Assembly (NCBI GenBank): GCA_016703745.1
Contig: JADJBK010000006.1
Coordinates: 310,001 to 374,000 of the forward strand
Direction of reading: 5' to 3'
From: Nitrosomonas sp.
Lineage (GTDB): Bacteria; Pseudomonadota; Gammaproteobacteria; Burkholderiales; Nitrosomonadaceae
Length of the DNA stretch: 64,000 nt
A program made the translations under genes and the position numbers. The notes under the pieces were generated by a model. It was not told the origin of the DNA. It saw only the letters and a program-made list of their open reading frames with translations, and did not search any database. This document shows positions 51,502 through 60,066 of the stretch, in pieces; the first letter of the stretch is position 1; every line of letters begins with the position of its first letter.

Positions 51502-53283
51502 CTAGCTGGTAGTTTGATCGCTTTTCCGCAGTCTTATGTGTAATTCCTGTAGCTGTTTTTCTGCAACAGTGCTGGGTGCGTGAGTCAGCATGCACTGGGC
51601 GCGCTGCGTTTTGGGGAAGGCGATAACATCGCGTATCGAGTCCGTACCCGTCATCATTGCCACGATACGATCCAGACCAAAGGCAATGCCACCATGCGGC
51701 GGCGCGCCGTACTGAAGAGCGTCAAGCAGAAAACCAAACTTTTCCTGCGCTTCTTCATCTGAGATATTCAATGCTTGAAATACTTTGCTTTGCACGGTTT
51801 GTTGATGAATCCGCACAGAGCCTCCTCCGATTTCTACGCCATTTAGCACCATATCATAGGCGCGCGACAACGCCTTGCCCGGATCGGAAGTCAGAAGATC
51901 TTCATGGCCTGGTTTGGGAGAAGTGAAGGGGTGGTGCAATGCCTGCCAGCGGTTTTCTTCCTCGTTCCACTCAAACATCGGGAAATCCACTACCCATAAT
52001 GGTTTCCAGGTATTTTCCGCAAAACCGCGTTCATGGCCGATTTTGATACGTAGTGCGCCTAGCGCATCATTGACAATTTTGGCTTTGTCCGCGCCAAAGA
52101 AGATCAGATCTCCCGATTTTGCACTGGTACGTTTGAGAATTTCCTGAATGATCTGCTCAGGCAGAAATTTCAGAATGGGCGATTGCAGTCCTTCCAGCCC
52201 TTTTTCTAAATCATTGACCTTGATATAGGCCAGCCCTCCCGCACCATAAATTGCGACAAATCGAGTGTAATCTTCAATTTCCTTGCGGGATAATTCCGCG
52301 CCATTAGGAATACATAATGCAGCTACCCGGCCACCGGGAGTTTGTGCGGCGTCAAGAAAAACCTTGAAGGTAACGGTCTGCATCAGATCGGTCAATTCGG
52401 TCAACACCAGCGGGATACGTAAATCCGGCTTGTCCGAGCCGTAATAGAACATGGCATCAGCGTAAGTGATTCTGGGGAAGGGGTCTGCCAGCGTCACAGC
52501 CATGACGTCAGCAAACAATTGCCGCATCATGTGTTCCATCAGCTCCGTGATTTCATCTTCCGACAGAAAGGACGTCTCAATATCGATCTGCGTAAATTCC
52601 GGCTGGCGATCCGCGCGTAAGTCTTCGTCACGGAAACATCGCGTGATCTGATAGTAGCGATCAAACCCGGACACCATCAGCAGTTGCTTGAACAACTGGG
52701 GGGATTGTGGCAGCGCAAAGAAATGGCAGGCATTGACGCGTGAAGGAACGAGATAATCGCGTGCACCCTCTGGAGTGGATTTGGTCAACATCGGTGTTTC
52801 GATATCGATAAAACCGTGCTGGTCCAGAAAAACTCGTGCCGCCATACTGACTTTGTGTCGTAGCAGCAGATTACGCTGCATTGCCGGACGACGCAGATCA
52901 AGATAGCGGTATTCAAGCCGTATCGCTTCACTCAGATGTTCATCATCGATCTGGAAAGGGGGCGTGAGAGAGGCATTGAGAATCTCTACCTGATCCGCCA
53001 GCACTTCTATATCACCAGAAAAAATTCCCGTATTGATAGTGCCTTCTGGACGATGACGTACGCGGCCGTTTACTTTAATAACAAATTCGCTGCGAATAAT
53101 TTCGGCAATATGGAAAGCAGTTTTATTATCAGGATCAAATACGATCTGCACGATACCAGCACGATCACGCAGGTCGATAAAAATGACTCCACCATGATCA
53201 CGCCGACGATGCACCCATCCGTATAAGGTTACGGTTTTATCCAGAAAACTTTTGTTGATGGCGCCGCAATAATCAGTACGCAT
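51502..53283 (-). CDS. aspS: Aspartyl-tRNA synthetase
   Basis: 593 residues, bacterial type. The N-terminal OB anticodon domain contains VTLYGWVHRRRDHGGVIFID. Class II motif 1 lies near ETPMLTKSTPEGARDYLVPS. Motif 2 is FRDEDLRADRQPEFTQID. The bacterial GAD insertion lies between, and motif 3 is FGLDRIVAMMTG. Preceded by fmdB and followed by nudB on the same strand. Whether it is discriminating or also charges tRNA-Asn cannot be told from this window, where no gatCAB is present. Confidence 0.97.
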   Translation of the reverse strand: MRTDYCGAINKSFLDKTVTLYGWVHRRRDHGGVIFIDLRDRAGIVQIVFDPDNKTAFHIAEIIRSEFVIKVNGRVRHRPEGTINTGIFSGDIEVLADQVEILNASLTPPFQIDDEHLSEAIRLEYRYLDLRRPAMQRNLLLRHKVSMAARVFLDQHGFIDIETPMLTKSTPEGARDYLVPSRVNACHFFALPQSPQLFKQLLMVSGFDRYYQITRCFRDEDLRADRQPEFTQIDIETSFLSEDEITELMEHMMRQLFADVMAVTLADPFPRITYADAMFYYGSDKPDLRIPLVLTELTDLMQTVTFKVFLDAAQTPGGRVAALCIPNGAELSRKEIEDYTRFVAIYGAGGLAYIKVNDLEKGLEGLQSPILKFLPEQIIQEILKRTSAKSGDLIFFGADKAKIVNDALGALRIKIGHERGFAENTWKPLWVVDFPMFEWNEEENRWQALHHPFTSPKPGHEDLLTSDPGKALSRAYDMVLNGVEIGGGSVRIHQQTVQSKVFQALNISDEEAQEKFGFLLDALQYGAPPHGGIAFGLDRIVAMMTGTDSIRDVIAFPKTQRAQCMLTHAPSTVAEKQLQELHIRLRKSDQTTS

Positions 53284-53343
53284 AAGAAGTAATTTTTAGG
53301 AATAGAAAAATGGTGTATTTCTTGACAATGTCAGGGTCAAGCG

Positions 53344-53664
53344 TCAGCTTTCAGCAGGAGTGGCGGTAGTGGCGGTTGACGCAGGTGTTGATTCAGCGCT
53401 GCTTACCTTTGTTCCCGCATCTGTTTGAACTGTTTCAGCTTTTTTTTCATTCTGGCTGGCTGAATCCGGTTTGTTTACTTTTTTATCTTTAAAATCAGTG
53501 GCATACCAGCCACTTCCTTTTAGCCTGAACCCTGCTGCAGAGACTTTTTTGATGTACTCGCTACTGTTACACGCCGGGCAATACGGCACCGGCGCATCAC
53601 TCATTTTTTGGAAATGCTCTTTTGCGAATCCGCAAGCATGGCAAACATATTCGTAAATTGGCAT
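53344..53664 (-). CDS. FmdB-family zinc ribbon protein
   Basis: 106 residues from the ATG at 53664 (MPIYEYVCHACG), the standard family start; an upstream in-frame codon at 53688 is disregarded. The zinc ribbon is CHACG ... CPACN. The core ends with FRLKGSGWYATDFK. The last ~50 residues are a Ser/Thr/Ala/Glu-rich disordered tail. Function unknown; often near aspS, as here (60 bp upstream of it), in betaproteobacteria. Confidence 0.9.
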   Translation of the reverse strand: MPIYEYVCHACGFAKEHFQKMSDAPVPYCPACNSSEYIKKVSAAGFRLKGSGWYATDFKDKKVNKPDSASQNEKKAETVQTDAGTKVSSAESTPASTATTATPAES

Positions 53665-53813
53665 TCTTACTCCAGTAATTAAATTCACAGAAACAAACAG
53701 GCATTATACTGAACCATCAGCGTACCTGCTTGTGCGCACGATGATAGTAATGGTGGCTATACGCGGTTGCCACAAATTAAAACTACCCGGAAAACAGGGT
53801 TGGGTGAGTGAGT

Positions 53814-55289
53814 TCACGAATCTTTGGCAACCGATGCGGCATCCTGCTTTCTGCCATATCTGTCTTCAAAACGAACAATATCATCTTCGCCAAGATAAGT
53901 GCCAGACTGCACCTCGATGATTTCCAGCGGTACCCGGCCCGGGTTTTCCAGGCGATGTGATGTACCCAATGGAATGTAGGTGGATTCGTTCTCACTGACC
54001 AGGTAGGTTTTATCAGCACGTGTAACCTGAGCGGTACCACGCACCACGATCCAGTGTTCCGCCCGATGGTGGTGCATTTGCAGCGACAATGCCGCTCCGG
54101 GATTGACCACAATACGTTTGACCTGGAAACGCTCGCCTGCGTCAATGGCATCGTACCAGCCCCAGGGGCGATAGATTTTGCGATGCGACCGAATCTCAGG
54201 GCGTGACCGGAGTTTGAGCAGATCGACAATTTTCTTGACGTCCTGAGTATTTTTCTGATGCACTACCAGAATGGCATCCGATGTCTCAACGATCACCATA
54301 TCATCAATTCCCACGCAGGCAACCAGCCGGTGTTCGGAAAATGCCAGCGTATTGCGGCAGGAATGCAACAGCGCATCACCACGCACGACATTACCGGATT
54401 CATTTTTGGGAAGCGTGCGCCACAATGCATCCCATGCGCCAATGTCCGACCAGCCGGCAGACAGCGGAACGATTGCACCAGAAGGCAGAGCAGGATTATC
54501 GGCTGCAAACCGCTCCATCACCGCATAATCTATGGAATCACTCGGGCAGGCGGCGAAATCGGATGCGTCCAGCCGATGAAAATCCCCGTCAATGGTGGCA
54601 TGCTCCCAGGCGGCACGGCAGGCTTCAAGCATGTCAGGATGACATTGGCCGATAGCGGATAACCAGACAGAAGCACGCATCATGAACATGCCGCTATTCC
54701 ATAAATAATTCCCTGCCTGCAGATAAGTCTGCGCAGTTGCCTGATCTGGTTTCTCCACGAAGCGAATCAGTTGTAAAGCATTCAATTCCGCGAGTGCCGC
54801 ACCTGTTTGAATATAGCCAAAACCGGTTTCAGGGGTGTCTGGGTGAACGCCAAAGGTAACCAGCATATTGCTGTCAGCTAATGATATGCCCTTGCTGACA
54901 GCGGATTGGAAGGCTGTGATATCGGTAATTGTGTGATCGGAAGGCATGACCAGCAAAATCGGATCACGTTCGTCGCTGCTGGCGGCCAGCGCTGCGATGG
55001 TTAAAGCCGGGGCCGTATTTCGTCCGCATGGTTCCAGGATGATGGTGCTTTTTTTATGGATAACGCGCAATTGTTCTGCGATGACAAATCGGTATTCTTC
55101 GTTGCTGATGATGATAGGTGATTGCACCGCAATATTTTCCAGCCCATCCAGACGACGCGAGGTCGCCTGCAGCAATGATTCCTCATTAGTCAGCGGCAGC
55201 AGCTGTTTGGGATATTGTTCGCGTGATAACGGCCACAGACGAGTACCGGAGCCACCGGAGAGAATGACGGGAACGAGTGATGGTTTCAT
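53814..55289 (-). CDS. manC: Mannose-1-phosphate guanylyltransferase / mannose-6-phosphate isomerase
   Basis: 491 residues. The N-terminal nucleotidyltransferase has PVILSGGSGTRLWPLSREQ (GTP binding) and FVEKPD; the C-terminal cupin has GWYDAIDAGERFQVKRIVVN, MHHHRAEHWIVVRG and the family's YIPLGTSHRLENPG. The type II bifunctional enzyme (AlgA/ManC/CpsB) supplies GDP-mannose for capsule, LPS or exopolysaccharide. wecB lies 45 bp upstream on the same strand, so both feed surface-polysaccharide synthesis. Whether the isomerase half is active was not judged. Confidence 0.93.
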   Translation of the reverse strand: MKPSLVPVILSGGSGTRLWPLSREQYPKQLLPLTNEESLLQATSRRLDGLENIAVQSPIIISNEEYRFVIAEQLRVIHKKSTIILEPCGRNTAPALTIAALAASSDERDPILLVMPSDHTITDITAFQSAVSKGISLADSNMLVTFGVHPDTPETGFGYIQTGAALAELNALQLIRFVEKPDQATAQTYLQAGNYLWNSGMFMMRASVWLSAIGQCHPDMLEACRAAWEHATIDGDFHRLDASDFAACPSDSIDYAVMERFAADNPALPSGAIVPLSAGWSDIGAWDALWRTLPKNESGNVVRGDALLHSCRNTLAFSEHRLVACVGIDDMVIVETSDAILVVHQKNTQDVKKIVDLLKLRSRPEIRSHRKIYRPWGWYDAIDAGERFQVKRIVVNPGAALSLQMHHHRAEHWIVVRGTAQVTRADKTYLVSENESTYIPLGTSHRLENPGRVPLEIIEVQSGTYLGEDDIVRFEDRYGRKQDAASVAKDS

Positions 55290-55334
55290 GTCTAATCTTA
55301 TTTACTGATAAAGGAAGCGGTGTTTACTTAAAAT

Positions 55335-56447
55335 TTAAATATCTTTCAGCTCGTCAGTCAGAATATCGACAATGCGTTCGGCCGCTCTGCCATCCCATAG
55401 ATGCGGTCTGCGTCCGGTTTTGCCCTGACCTTGCCGGATTTTATTGACTTCCGCCACGATTTGCGCGGGGTCAGTACCCACCAGAGTGTTGGTGCCTTCC
55501 TCCACCGTGACAGGGCGTTCAGTATTTTCGCGGAGGGTGATGCACGGAATGCCCAGCGCAGTCGTTTCCTCCTGAAGCCCGCCACTGTCGGTGAGGACGA
55601 CCGCCGCATCTTTCCACAGATGGAGAAAAGACATATAGGCCTGTGGGCCAATGAGCGTAATGTTCGGACCCAAATCAATCGCAAATTTCTGTAGATTGGC
55701 GCGGGTGCGCGGATGGACCGGAAAAACCAGTGGCAGGCTTTCGGCAATTTCTTTGAGCGCCTTGCCAAGACGGATAAAAATCTCCGCATCATCCACGTTA
55801 CTGGGTCGATGCAGCGTGATGACACCATAAGCCTGCCCTGATAACGCATGTTTGATGCCATGCGTTTCAAAGTGGCTGGTATCGGCACGGGCGAGCTTGT
55901 CGGCCTGGTAAAGCAGATTATCGACCATGACGTGTCCGACATGATGAATCGCGGAGGCTGGCTTGCCTTCCCGCAAAAGATTTTCCAGCCCGCTGGGCTC
56001 CGTTACAAAAAACCAGTTGGTGATGCTATCGGTGACTAAACGGTTAATTTCTTCCGGCATGCGCATATCGCCGCTTCGTAATCCCGCTTCAACATGCGCA
56101 ACTGGAATGTGCAGTTTCTGGGCAACGATCGAACATGCCAGAGTTGAATTAACGTCACCCACGACCAGCACAGCATCCGGGCGGCTATCCAGGCAGTACT
56201 CCTCAAATGCCAGCATGATTTTGGCTGTTTGTTGCGAATGACTGCCGCCACCGGCCGCCATAAAAATGTCGGGCGTGGGAATACCCAGCTCATCAAAAAA
56301 AACATCATTCATTTCCTTGTCATAGTGCTGACCGGTATGCACAATTTTGTAGGATAGTTTGTCTTGATGCTGCAAAGCACGCACGATCGGCGCAATTTTC
56401 ATGAAATTGGGGCGTGCCCCGGCAATCAAGTGGATTTGTTTTGGCAT
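55335..56447 (-). CDS. wecB: UDP-N-acetylglucosamine 2-epimerase (non-hydrolysing)
   Basis: 370 residues. Interconverts UDP-GlcNAc and UDP-ManNAc. Recognisable blocks are IHLIAGARPNFMKIAPIVRA, VHTGQHYDKEMNDVFFDELG, VAHVEAGLRSGDMRMPEEIN and VLTDSGGLQEETTALGIPC with the C-terminal LRENTERPVTVEEGTN. All are standard for WecB/MnaA. The catalytic acids in DxN/EAGLRSG are present. First of the two sugar-nucleotide genes. Confidence 0.95.
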   Translation of the reverse strand: MPKQIHLIAGARPNFMKIAPIVRALQHQDKLSYKIVHTGQHYDKEMNDVFFDELGIPTPDIFMAAGGGSHSQQTAKIMLAFEEYCLDSRPDAVLVVGDVNSTLACSIVAQKLHIPVAHVEAGLRSGDMRMPEEINRLVTDSITNWFFVTEPSGLENLLREGKPASAIHHVGHVMVDNLLYQADKLARADTSHFETHGIKHALSGQAYGVITLHRPSNVDDAEIFIRLGKALKEIAESLPLVFPVHPRTRANLQKFAIDLGPNITLIGPQAYMSFLHLWKDAAVVLTDSGGLQEETTALGIPCITLRENTERPVTVEEGTNTLVGTDPAQIVAEVNKIRQGQGKTGRRPHLWDGRAAERIVDILTDELKDI

Positions 56448-56702
56448 GAAGGTCCTGGTTGAGTTGATTTTGGCAAAGTCAGAGCAGATGGTAGCGAATT
56501 CCGGTTGCCGGAGTCGGAATGAAATTAATTGTTTTTAGCAGTCTTTTCATTAAATAGCGTCCAACCTATCGGCAAGGCCTGACTGATGATACCTTTGTCT
56601 ACAGGTAATGATTTGTCGAGAGGGTGCTCATTTTACTTGTAATCAGTGGAGTCGTTCTGGTTTATCATGCAACAGCAATATTCTGCAAACAAAGGAGATT
56701 CT

Positions 56703-57293
56703 ATGAAAAATTTTCAAAAAATGAACATACCGGTTATGTTGTGTACATTGATGATTGCAGGCTGTGCGTCTAACGGAGGTGGTGGAATCATTCATAATCC
56801 GCTGAACGAAAGTATCGCATCCGCAAATCAGACCAATCAGGTAATTCAGGGTGCCGGTCAATCGCTTGGTGGCGGAATGGGAGCCGTGAATACGATTACT
56901 GGTGGACAAGGTGGAATCGTCCAGCTTTTGGCAAACCAGTTAGGCATCTCGCCAAATCAGGCAGCCGGTGGTGCGGGTTCGATATTCCGAACGGCCCGTG
57001 AGAATATGACACCACAAGCATTTGAAACGGTGGCGCAATCGATTCCCGGTATGGATGATTTATTGGCAGCGGCTCCAGCGTTGCCTGCTACGGGTCTTCC
57101 GGGAGGCGTCTCCTCGATACTGGGGAGTAACAGTCAATTAGGAAGTGTGGCGGGGCTGGCGTCTGCTTTTCAACAGTTAAACCTGTCGCCGGATATGATT
57201 GGACAATTCATTCCGATCATCACTCGTTCCCTTGAATCTACCGGAGGCTCAGCGGCAGCCGGCCTGTTGCGGTCCGCGCTGAATATGCCTTGA
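56703..57293 (+). CDS. DUF2780-family lipoprotein
   Basis: 196 residues from the ATG at 56703 (AAAGGAG upstream). The lipobox MIAGC (Cys ~21) predicts lipidation, then a Gly-rich linker. The domain region has IVQLLANQLGISPNQAAGGA and IFRTARENMTPQAFETVAQ, then FQQLNLSPDMIGQFIPIITR, resembling DUF2780 (VcgC/VcgE-type). Function unknown. The gene is followed by a hairpin that could end transcription from both sides. Confidence 0.82.
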   Translation: MKNFQKMNIPVMLCTLMIAGCASNGGGGIIHNPLNESIASANQTNQVIQGAGQSLGGGMGAVNTITGGQGGIVQLLANQLGISPNQAAGGAGSIFRTARENMTPQAFETVAQSIPGMDDLLAAAPALPATGLPGGVSSILGSNSQLGSVAGLASAFQQLNLSPDMIGQFIPIITRSLESTGGSAAAGLLRSALNMP

Positions 57294-57318
57294 TTTCAGT
57301 GGCTGGATTCATCCGGCA

Positions 57319-57355
57319 AACGATTGGATCGCGGCTCTCTCCTCGCGCGATCTAA
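57319..57355 (+). repeat. Left copy of a 37-bp imperfect direct repeat around hicBA
   Basis: Pairs with 57896-57932. The two copies match at 30 of 37 positions. The last 16 bp (TCCTCGCGCGATCTAA) are identical. Together they bracket the hicBA module. Confidence 0.65.
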
Positions 57356-57358
57356 TCG
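57321..57358. terminator. Bidirectional hairpin between DUF2780 gene and hicB
   Basis: CGATTGGATCGCG / CGCGATCTAATCG pairs 12 of 13 positions plus a G-T wobble, around a 12-nt loop. It lies between two convergent genes. The run after it (GATTTGTTT) is only partly T-rich, so termination is likely but not certain. Confidence 0.55.
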
Positions 57359-57366
57359 GATTTGTT

Positions 57367-57579
57367 TCAGGTATTAACCTCAACAAACGAGGTTGAGGAA
57401 TGGGGCATCGGGATATGTTGACCTTCTTCTTTAAGCCCTTCAATGTGGAACTCGATAGCTTCCTGAATAAGTTGCAGGGCTTCTTGTGATGATTCGCCCA
57501 CAGCTATGCAGCCCGGAAGGTCAGGTACATAGGCACCGAAACCTGTGGGGCCTTCTTCGATAATAACCATATAACGCAT
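57367..57579 (-). CDS. hicB: HicB-family antitoxin
   Basis: 70 residues, the short HicB type: MRYMVIIEEGPTGFGAYVPD then LPGCIAVGESSQEALQLIQE, a partial RNase-H-like fold. It lacks the C-terminal DNA-binding domain of longer HicB. It lies 8 bp downstream of the hicA remnant in the canonical hicA-hicB order. It looks intact, unlike its partner. Confidence 0.9.
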   Translation of the reverse strand: MRYMVIIEEGPTGFGAYVPDLPGCIAVGESSQEALQLIQEAIEFHIEGLKEEGQHIPMPHSSTSFVEVNT

Positions 57580-57587
57580 ATAAACCT

Positions 57588-57761
57588 CTACTGCTTAAAC
57601 TCCGCTTGTTTTAAAACATTGATAAGCGTTCCAGGCGGGACATCCGCGCTGGGCTTTCCAGCAACTGTGACCATACCTGATTTGATGGGATGGTGAAATT
57701 GTTGATGACTTCCTTTCTGCCGTACCTGCTGCCAACATGTCCGGCGCAAAATTAAACACAT
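57588..57761 (-). pseudogene. hicA: HicA-family toxin with altered or lost N-terminus
   Basis: The frame gives 57 residues from the ATG at 57761. From WQQVRQKGSHQQFHHPIKSG onward it is a normal HicA (double-stranded RNA-binding-like fold, catalytic His in GSH), through VTVAGKPSADVPPGTL to the end. The expected first helix, with a run such as S-x-x-x-I-x-x-L and a DGW ending, is replaced by MCLILRRTCW. Upstream bases do not continue HicA in any frame. The toxin is therefore probably 5'-truncated and inactive, or it starts in a divergent way. Confidence 0.65.
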
Positions 57762-57895
57762 GCTTACACCAAAAGATATAGCCCGCCAGTGGCACAAATG
57801 TGAAAAACATAACAATGCCAGGATCACCTGAATTTGCCCCAACCCTTCTACAAGGGGAAAACCAGGGTCAGATGAACTACCGGGCTCGTCCAACG

Positions 57896-57932
57896 AACAA
57901 TTCAATCGCCACTCGTTCCTCGCGCGATCTAA
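57896..57932 (+). repeat. Right copy of the 37-bp direct repeat around hicBA
   Basis: Partner of 57319-57355 (30 of 37 positions match). Lies upstream of hicA; only the right half of the hairpin present in the left copy is preserved here. Confidence 0.65.
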
Positions 57933-57999
57933 CTTTATACATTGAAATATCAAATCACAATAATATATAATTTAATATTTCATTTTCTGTTAAATTGTT

Positions 58000-58443
58000 A
58001 TGACCAATATGCTGATAATTGACTGGCCAGCTTTTACACCACTTAGCGCCATGCTTGGCGGGGTGATCATTGGTCTGGCGACCACTGCGCTGCTGATCGT
58101 AACGGGCCGTGTTGCCGGTATTTCCGGGATAGTTGGCGGGTTGTTCAGATTGTCGCAAGGAGACAGGGGTTGGCGCATTGCTTTTATTGCCGGGTTATTA
58201 ATGGCCCCATGGATTTATCGTTGGATAGCGGTGCTGCCACCCGTTGAAATCCGTACCAGCTATGGTCTGCTTGTGCTGGCAGGTTTGATCGTGGGAATAG
58301 GTACCCGTTATGGTTCGGGGTGTACCAGCGGACATGGCGTGTGTGGACTTTCGCGTCTGTCGCCGCGTTCAATCGTGGCCACCATTATTTTTATTACTAC
58401 TGCGATGGCAACGACCTACGTTATCCGTCATGTCACATTTTGA
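58000..58443 (+). CDS. YeeE/YedE-family transporter, first half
   Basis: 147 residues, four or so hydrophobic helices. Contains the family motif GSGCTSGHGVCGLSRLSPRS, whose cysteines are used in sulfur-compound (thiosulfate-type) uptake. Starts at 58000 or 58009. The second half follows immediately. The pair corresponds to the two-gene PmpA/PmpB layout, in which one full YeeE is split into two subunits. Confidence 0.88.
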   Translation: MTNMLIIDWPAFTPLSAMLGGVIIGLATTALLIVTGRVAGISGIVGGLFRLSQGDRGWRIAFIAGLLMAPWIYRWIAVLPPVEIRTSYGLLVLAGLIVGIGTRYGSGCTSGHGVCGLSRLSPRSIVATIIFITTAMATTYVIRHVTF

Positions 58444-58456
58444 GAAAGCAAAAATC

Positions 58457-58888
58457 ATGATTATTCAGCTCGCAACCGCACTCATCTCGGGCATCATTTT
58501 TGGTATCGGACTGATCGTATCCGGTATGTTCAACCCGGCCAAGGTACTGGGGTTTCTGGATATTGCCGGGCAATGGGATCCCTCGCTGATTTTTGTGATG
58601 GCAGGTGCGATCAGTATCGGATTTTTCGCATTCAGGATGGCAAAAAAACGTGGAAAAACATGGCTGGCAACGCCCCTTTATCTGCCGGACAACAACGCGA
58701 TCGATGTACGTTTGATCTTGGGCAGCGTACTGTTTGGCGTGGGTTGGGGGGTCGCTGGCATCTGCCCTGGGCCTGCGCTGGTGCTTGCTGGGTCAGGATA
58801 TACGGAAGGAATCATTTTTGTGATGGCCATGCTGGCTGGCATGGCCATTTTTGAGCAACTGGAAAAGCGGCGCGCCATGCGTCGTTGA
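58457..58888 (+). CDS. YeeE/YedE-family transporter, second half (DUF6691 type)
   Basis: 143 residues from the ATG at 58457; an in-frame ATG at 58430 overlaps the preceding gene but gives an unusual N-terminus. Helices include LISGIIFGIGLIVSGMFNPA, KVLGFLDIAGQWDPSLIFVM and the C-terminal GVGWGVAGICPGPALV with the second conserved cysteine. Companion of the preceding gene, 13 bp apart. Likely imports a sulfur compound; the substrate is not evident from sequence. Confidence 0.87.
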   Translation: MIIQLATALISGIIFGIGLIVSGMFNPAKVLGFLDIAGQWDPSLIFVMAGAISIGFFAFRMAKKRGKTWLATPLYLPDNNAIDVRLILGSVLFGVGWGVAGICPGPALVLAGSGYTEGIIFVMAMLAGMAIFEQLEKRRAMRR

Positions 58889-59078
58889 TGTCAATCCCCC
58901 ATGTAGTGCAGTATTACCGCTTCGTATCATCTCCTGTGAGTCAGGATTGACTGGCTCACTCACTCACATCTGTTTTTCACTCCCTTCAAAAAACTAAAGG
59001 GCACCTCTAAAGTTTGTGGACATATCAGCCGTTAGCGCATTCGTACAGACGAGCTTGAATAGTCCGTTAATCACAGGA

Positions 59079-59612
59079 ATGGAGAGAGTGAAGAAAATAG
59101 CGACTCACAAAGGGTTTACCCTGCTGGAGCTGATGATCACACTCAGCATTGCCGCCATTCTGGCATCCGTGGCGGTGCCCAGCTATCAGTCAACAATGGC
59201 GCAATCCCGCTTGACCGCGCAGGCAAATGAATTGGTCACGTCACTTTATTATGCCCGCTCCGAAGCAGTAAAACGTGGAGCGCGCGTCACCATCTGCACC
59301 AGCAGTAGCGGGACGAATTGCACCAATGGCAGCGGATGGCAGAATGGCTGGCTGATCTTCAGCGATGGCGGCGTGGCCGGATCCATCGACGGAACGGATG
59401 AAATATTACGGGTTTTCCCTGCGCTGGCTGGCAGTACGCTGGGAGGCGGGGGAAACTATAGTAACTGGCTTTCTTATCAATCAAATGGACGCAGCCAGGG
59501 AAGCGGCGGTCTGTCCAATGGAACCTTCAGTCTTTGTAATCATAACCAGGGCCGCACGATCACGCTGAATAATGCGGGCCGTCCAAGCGTACAAAAGGTG
59601 TCTACATGTTAA
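59079..59612 (+). CDS. fimT: Type IV pilus minor pseudopilin FimT/GspH-like
   Basis: 177 residues from the ATG at 59079 (GTG at 59088 also possible, with AGGA 10 nt upstream). The prepilin leader MERVKKIATHKG is followed by FTLLELMITLSIAAILASVA and VPSYQSTMAQSRLTAQANEL. The C-terminal domain has SSGTNCTNGSGWQNGWLIF and SLCNHNQGRTITLNNAGRPS, as in FimT/FimU. First gene of the fimT-pilVWX-pilY1 minor-pilin operon, overlapping pilV by 7 bp. Confidence 0.9.
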   Translation: MERVKKIATHKGFTLLELMITLSIAAILASVAVPSYQSTMAQSRLTAQANELVTSLYYARSEAVKRGARVTICTSSSGTNCTNGSGWQNGWLIFSDGGVAGSIDGTDEILRVFPALAGSTLGGGGNYSNWLSYQSNGRSQGSGGLSNGTFSLCNHNQGRTITLNNAGRPSVQKVSTC

Positions 59613-60061
59613 TCACGAAAAAAAGCAGTCACTGCCATCAACAAACCGGTGTCAGCATGATTGAAGTACTGGTTGCGATCATGATTTTGTCAGTTGGTCT
59701 ACTGGGGCTGGCCGGGCTGCAATCAGCCGGACTCACGCACAATCAGAGTGCTAACTCCCGTTCCTCTGCTTCAATGCTTGCTTATGGCCTGCTGGACAGT
59801 ATGCGGGCAAACAAGGTGGTCGCTGAAGGGGGTGCCTACGATATTGGGCTGGGCGTCACGCCGGCTGGAGGAAGCACCATGACCAGTCAGGACACCAGTC
59901 AGGACGTAAACAACTGGCTGAATGAACTGGCAATGGCCTTGCCCGATGGAACCGGGGCGATCGTCACCGATGCCAGCGGCAAAGTAACTATCACCATTCA
60001 GTGGGATGACAGCCGGGGCGTCTTGCCCGCGCAACAGTTTGTCATGACTACCCAACTGTAA
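59606..60061 (+). CDS. pilV: Type IV pilus minor pilin PilV
   Basis: 151 residues. The leader ends QQTG and the mature N-terminus is VSMIEVLVAIMILSVGLLGL, the usual V/I-type start with a Glu at position 5. The body has LAGLQSAGLTHNQSANSRSS and AYGLLDSMRANKV as in PilV. It overlaps fimT and is followed by pilW after 5 bp. Confidence 0.9.
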   Translation: MLITKKSSHCHQQTGVSMIEVLVAIMILSVGLLGLAGLQSAGLTHNQSANSRSSASMLAYGLLDSMRANKVVAEGGAYDIGLGVTPAGGSTMTSQDTSQDVNNWLNELAMALPDGTGAIVTDASGKVTITIQWDDSRGVLPAQQFVMTTQL

Positions 60062-60066
60062 GCATC

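Noticed and set aside
58889..59078. Terminator hairpin before fimT
   Set aside because: The partial inverted repeat (GTGAG...CTCAC) has a bulge and no T-run.
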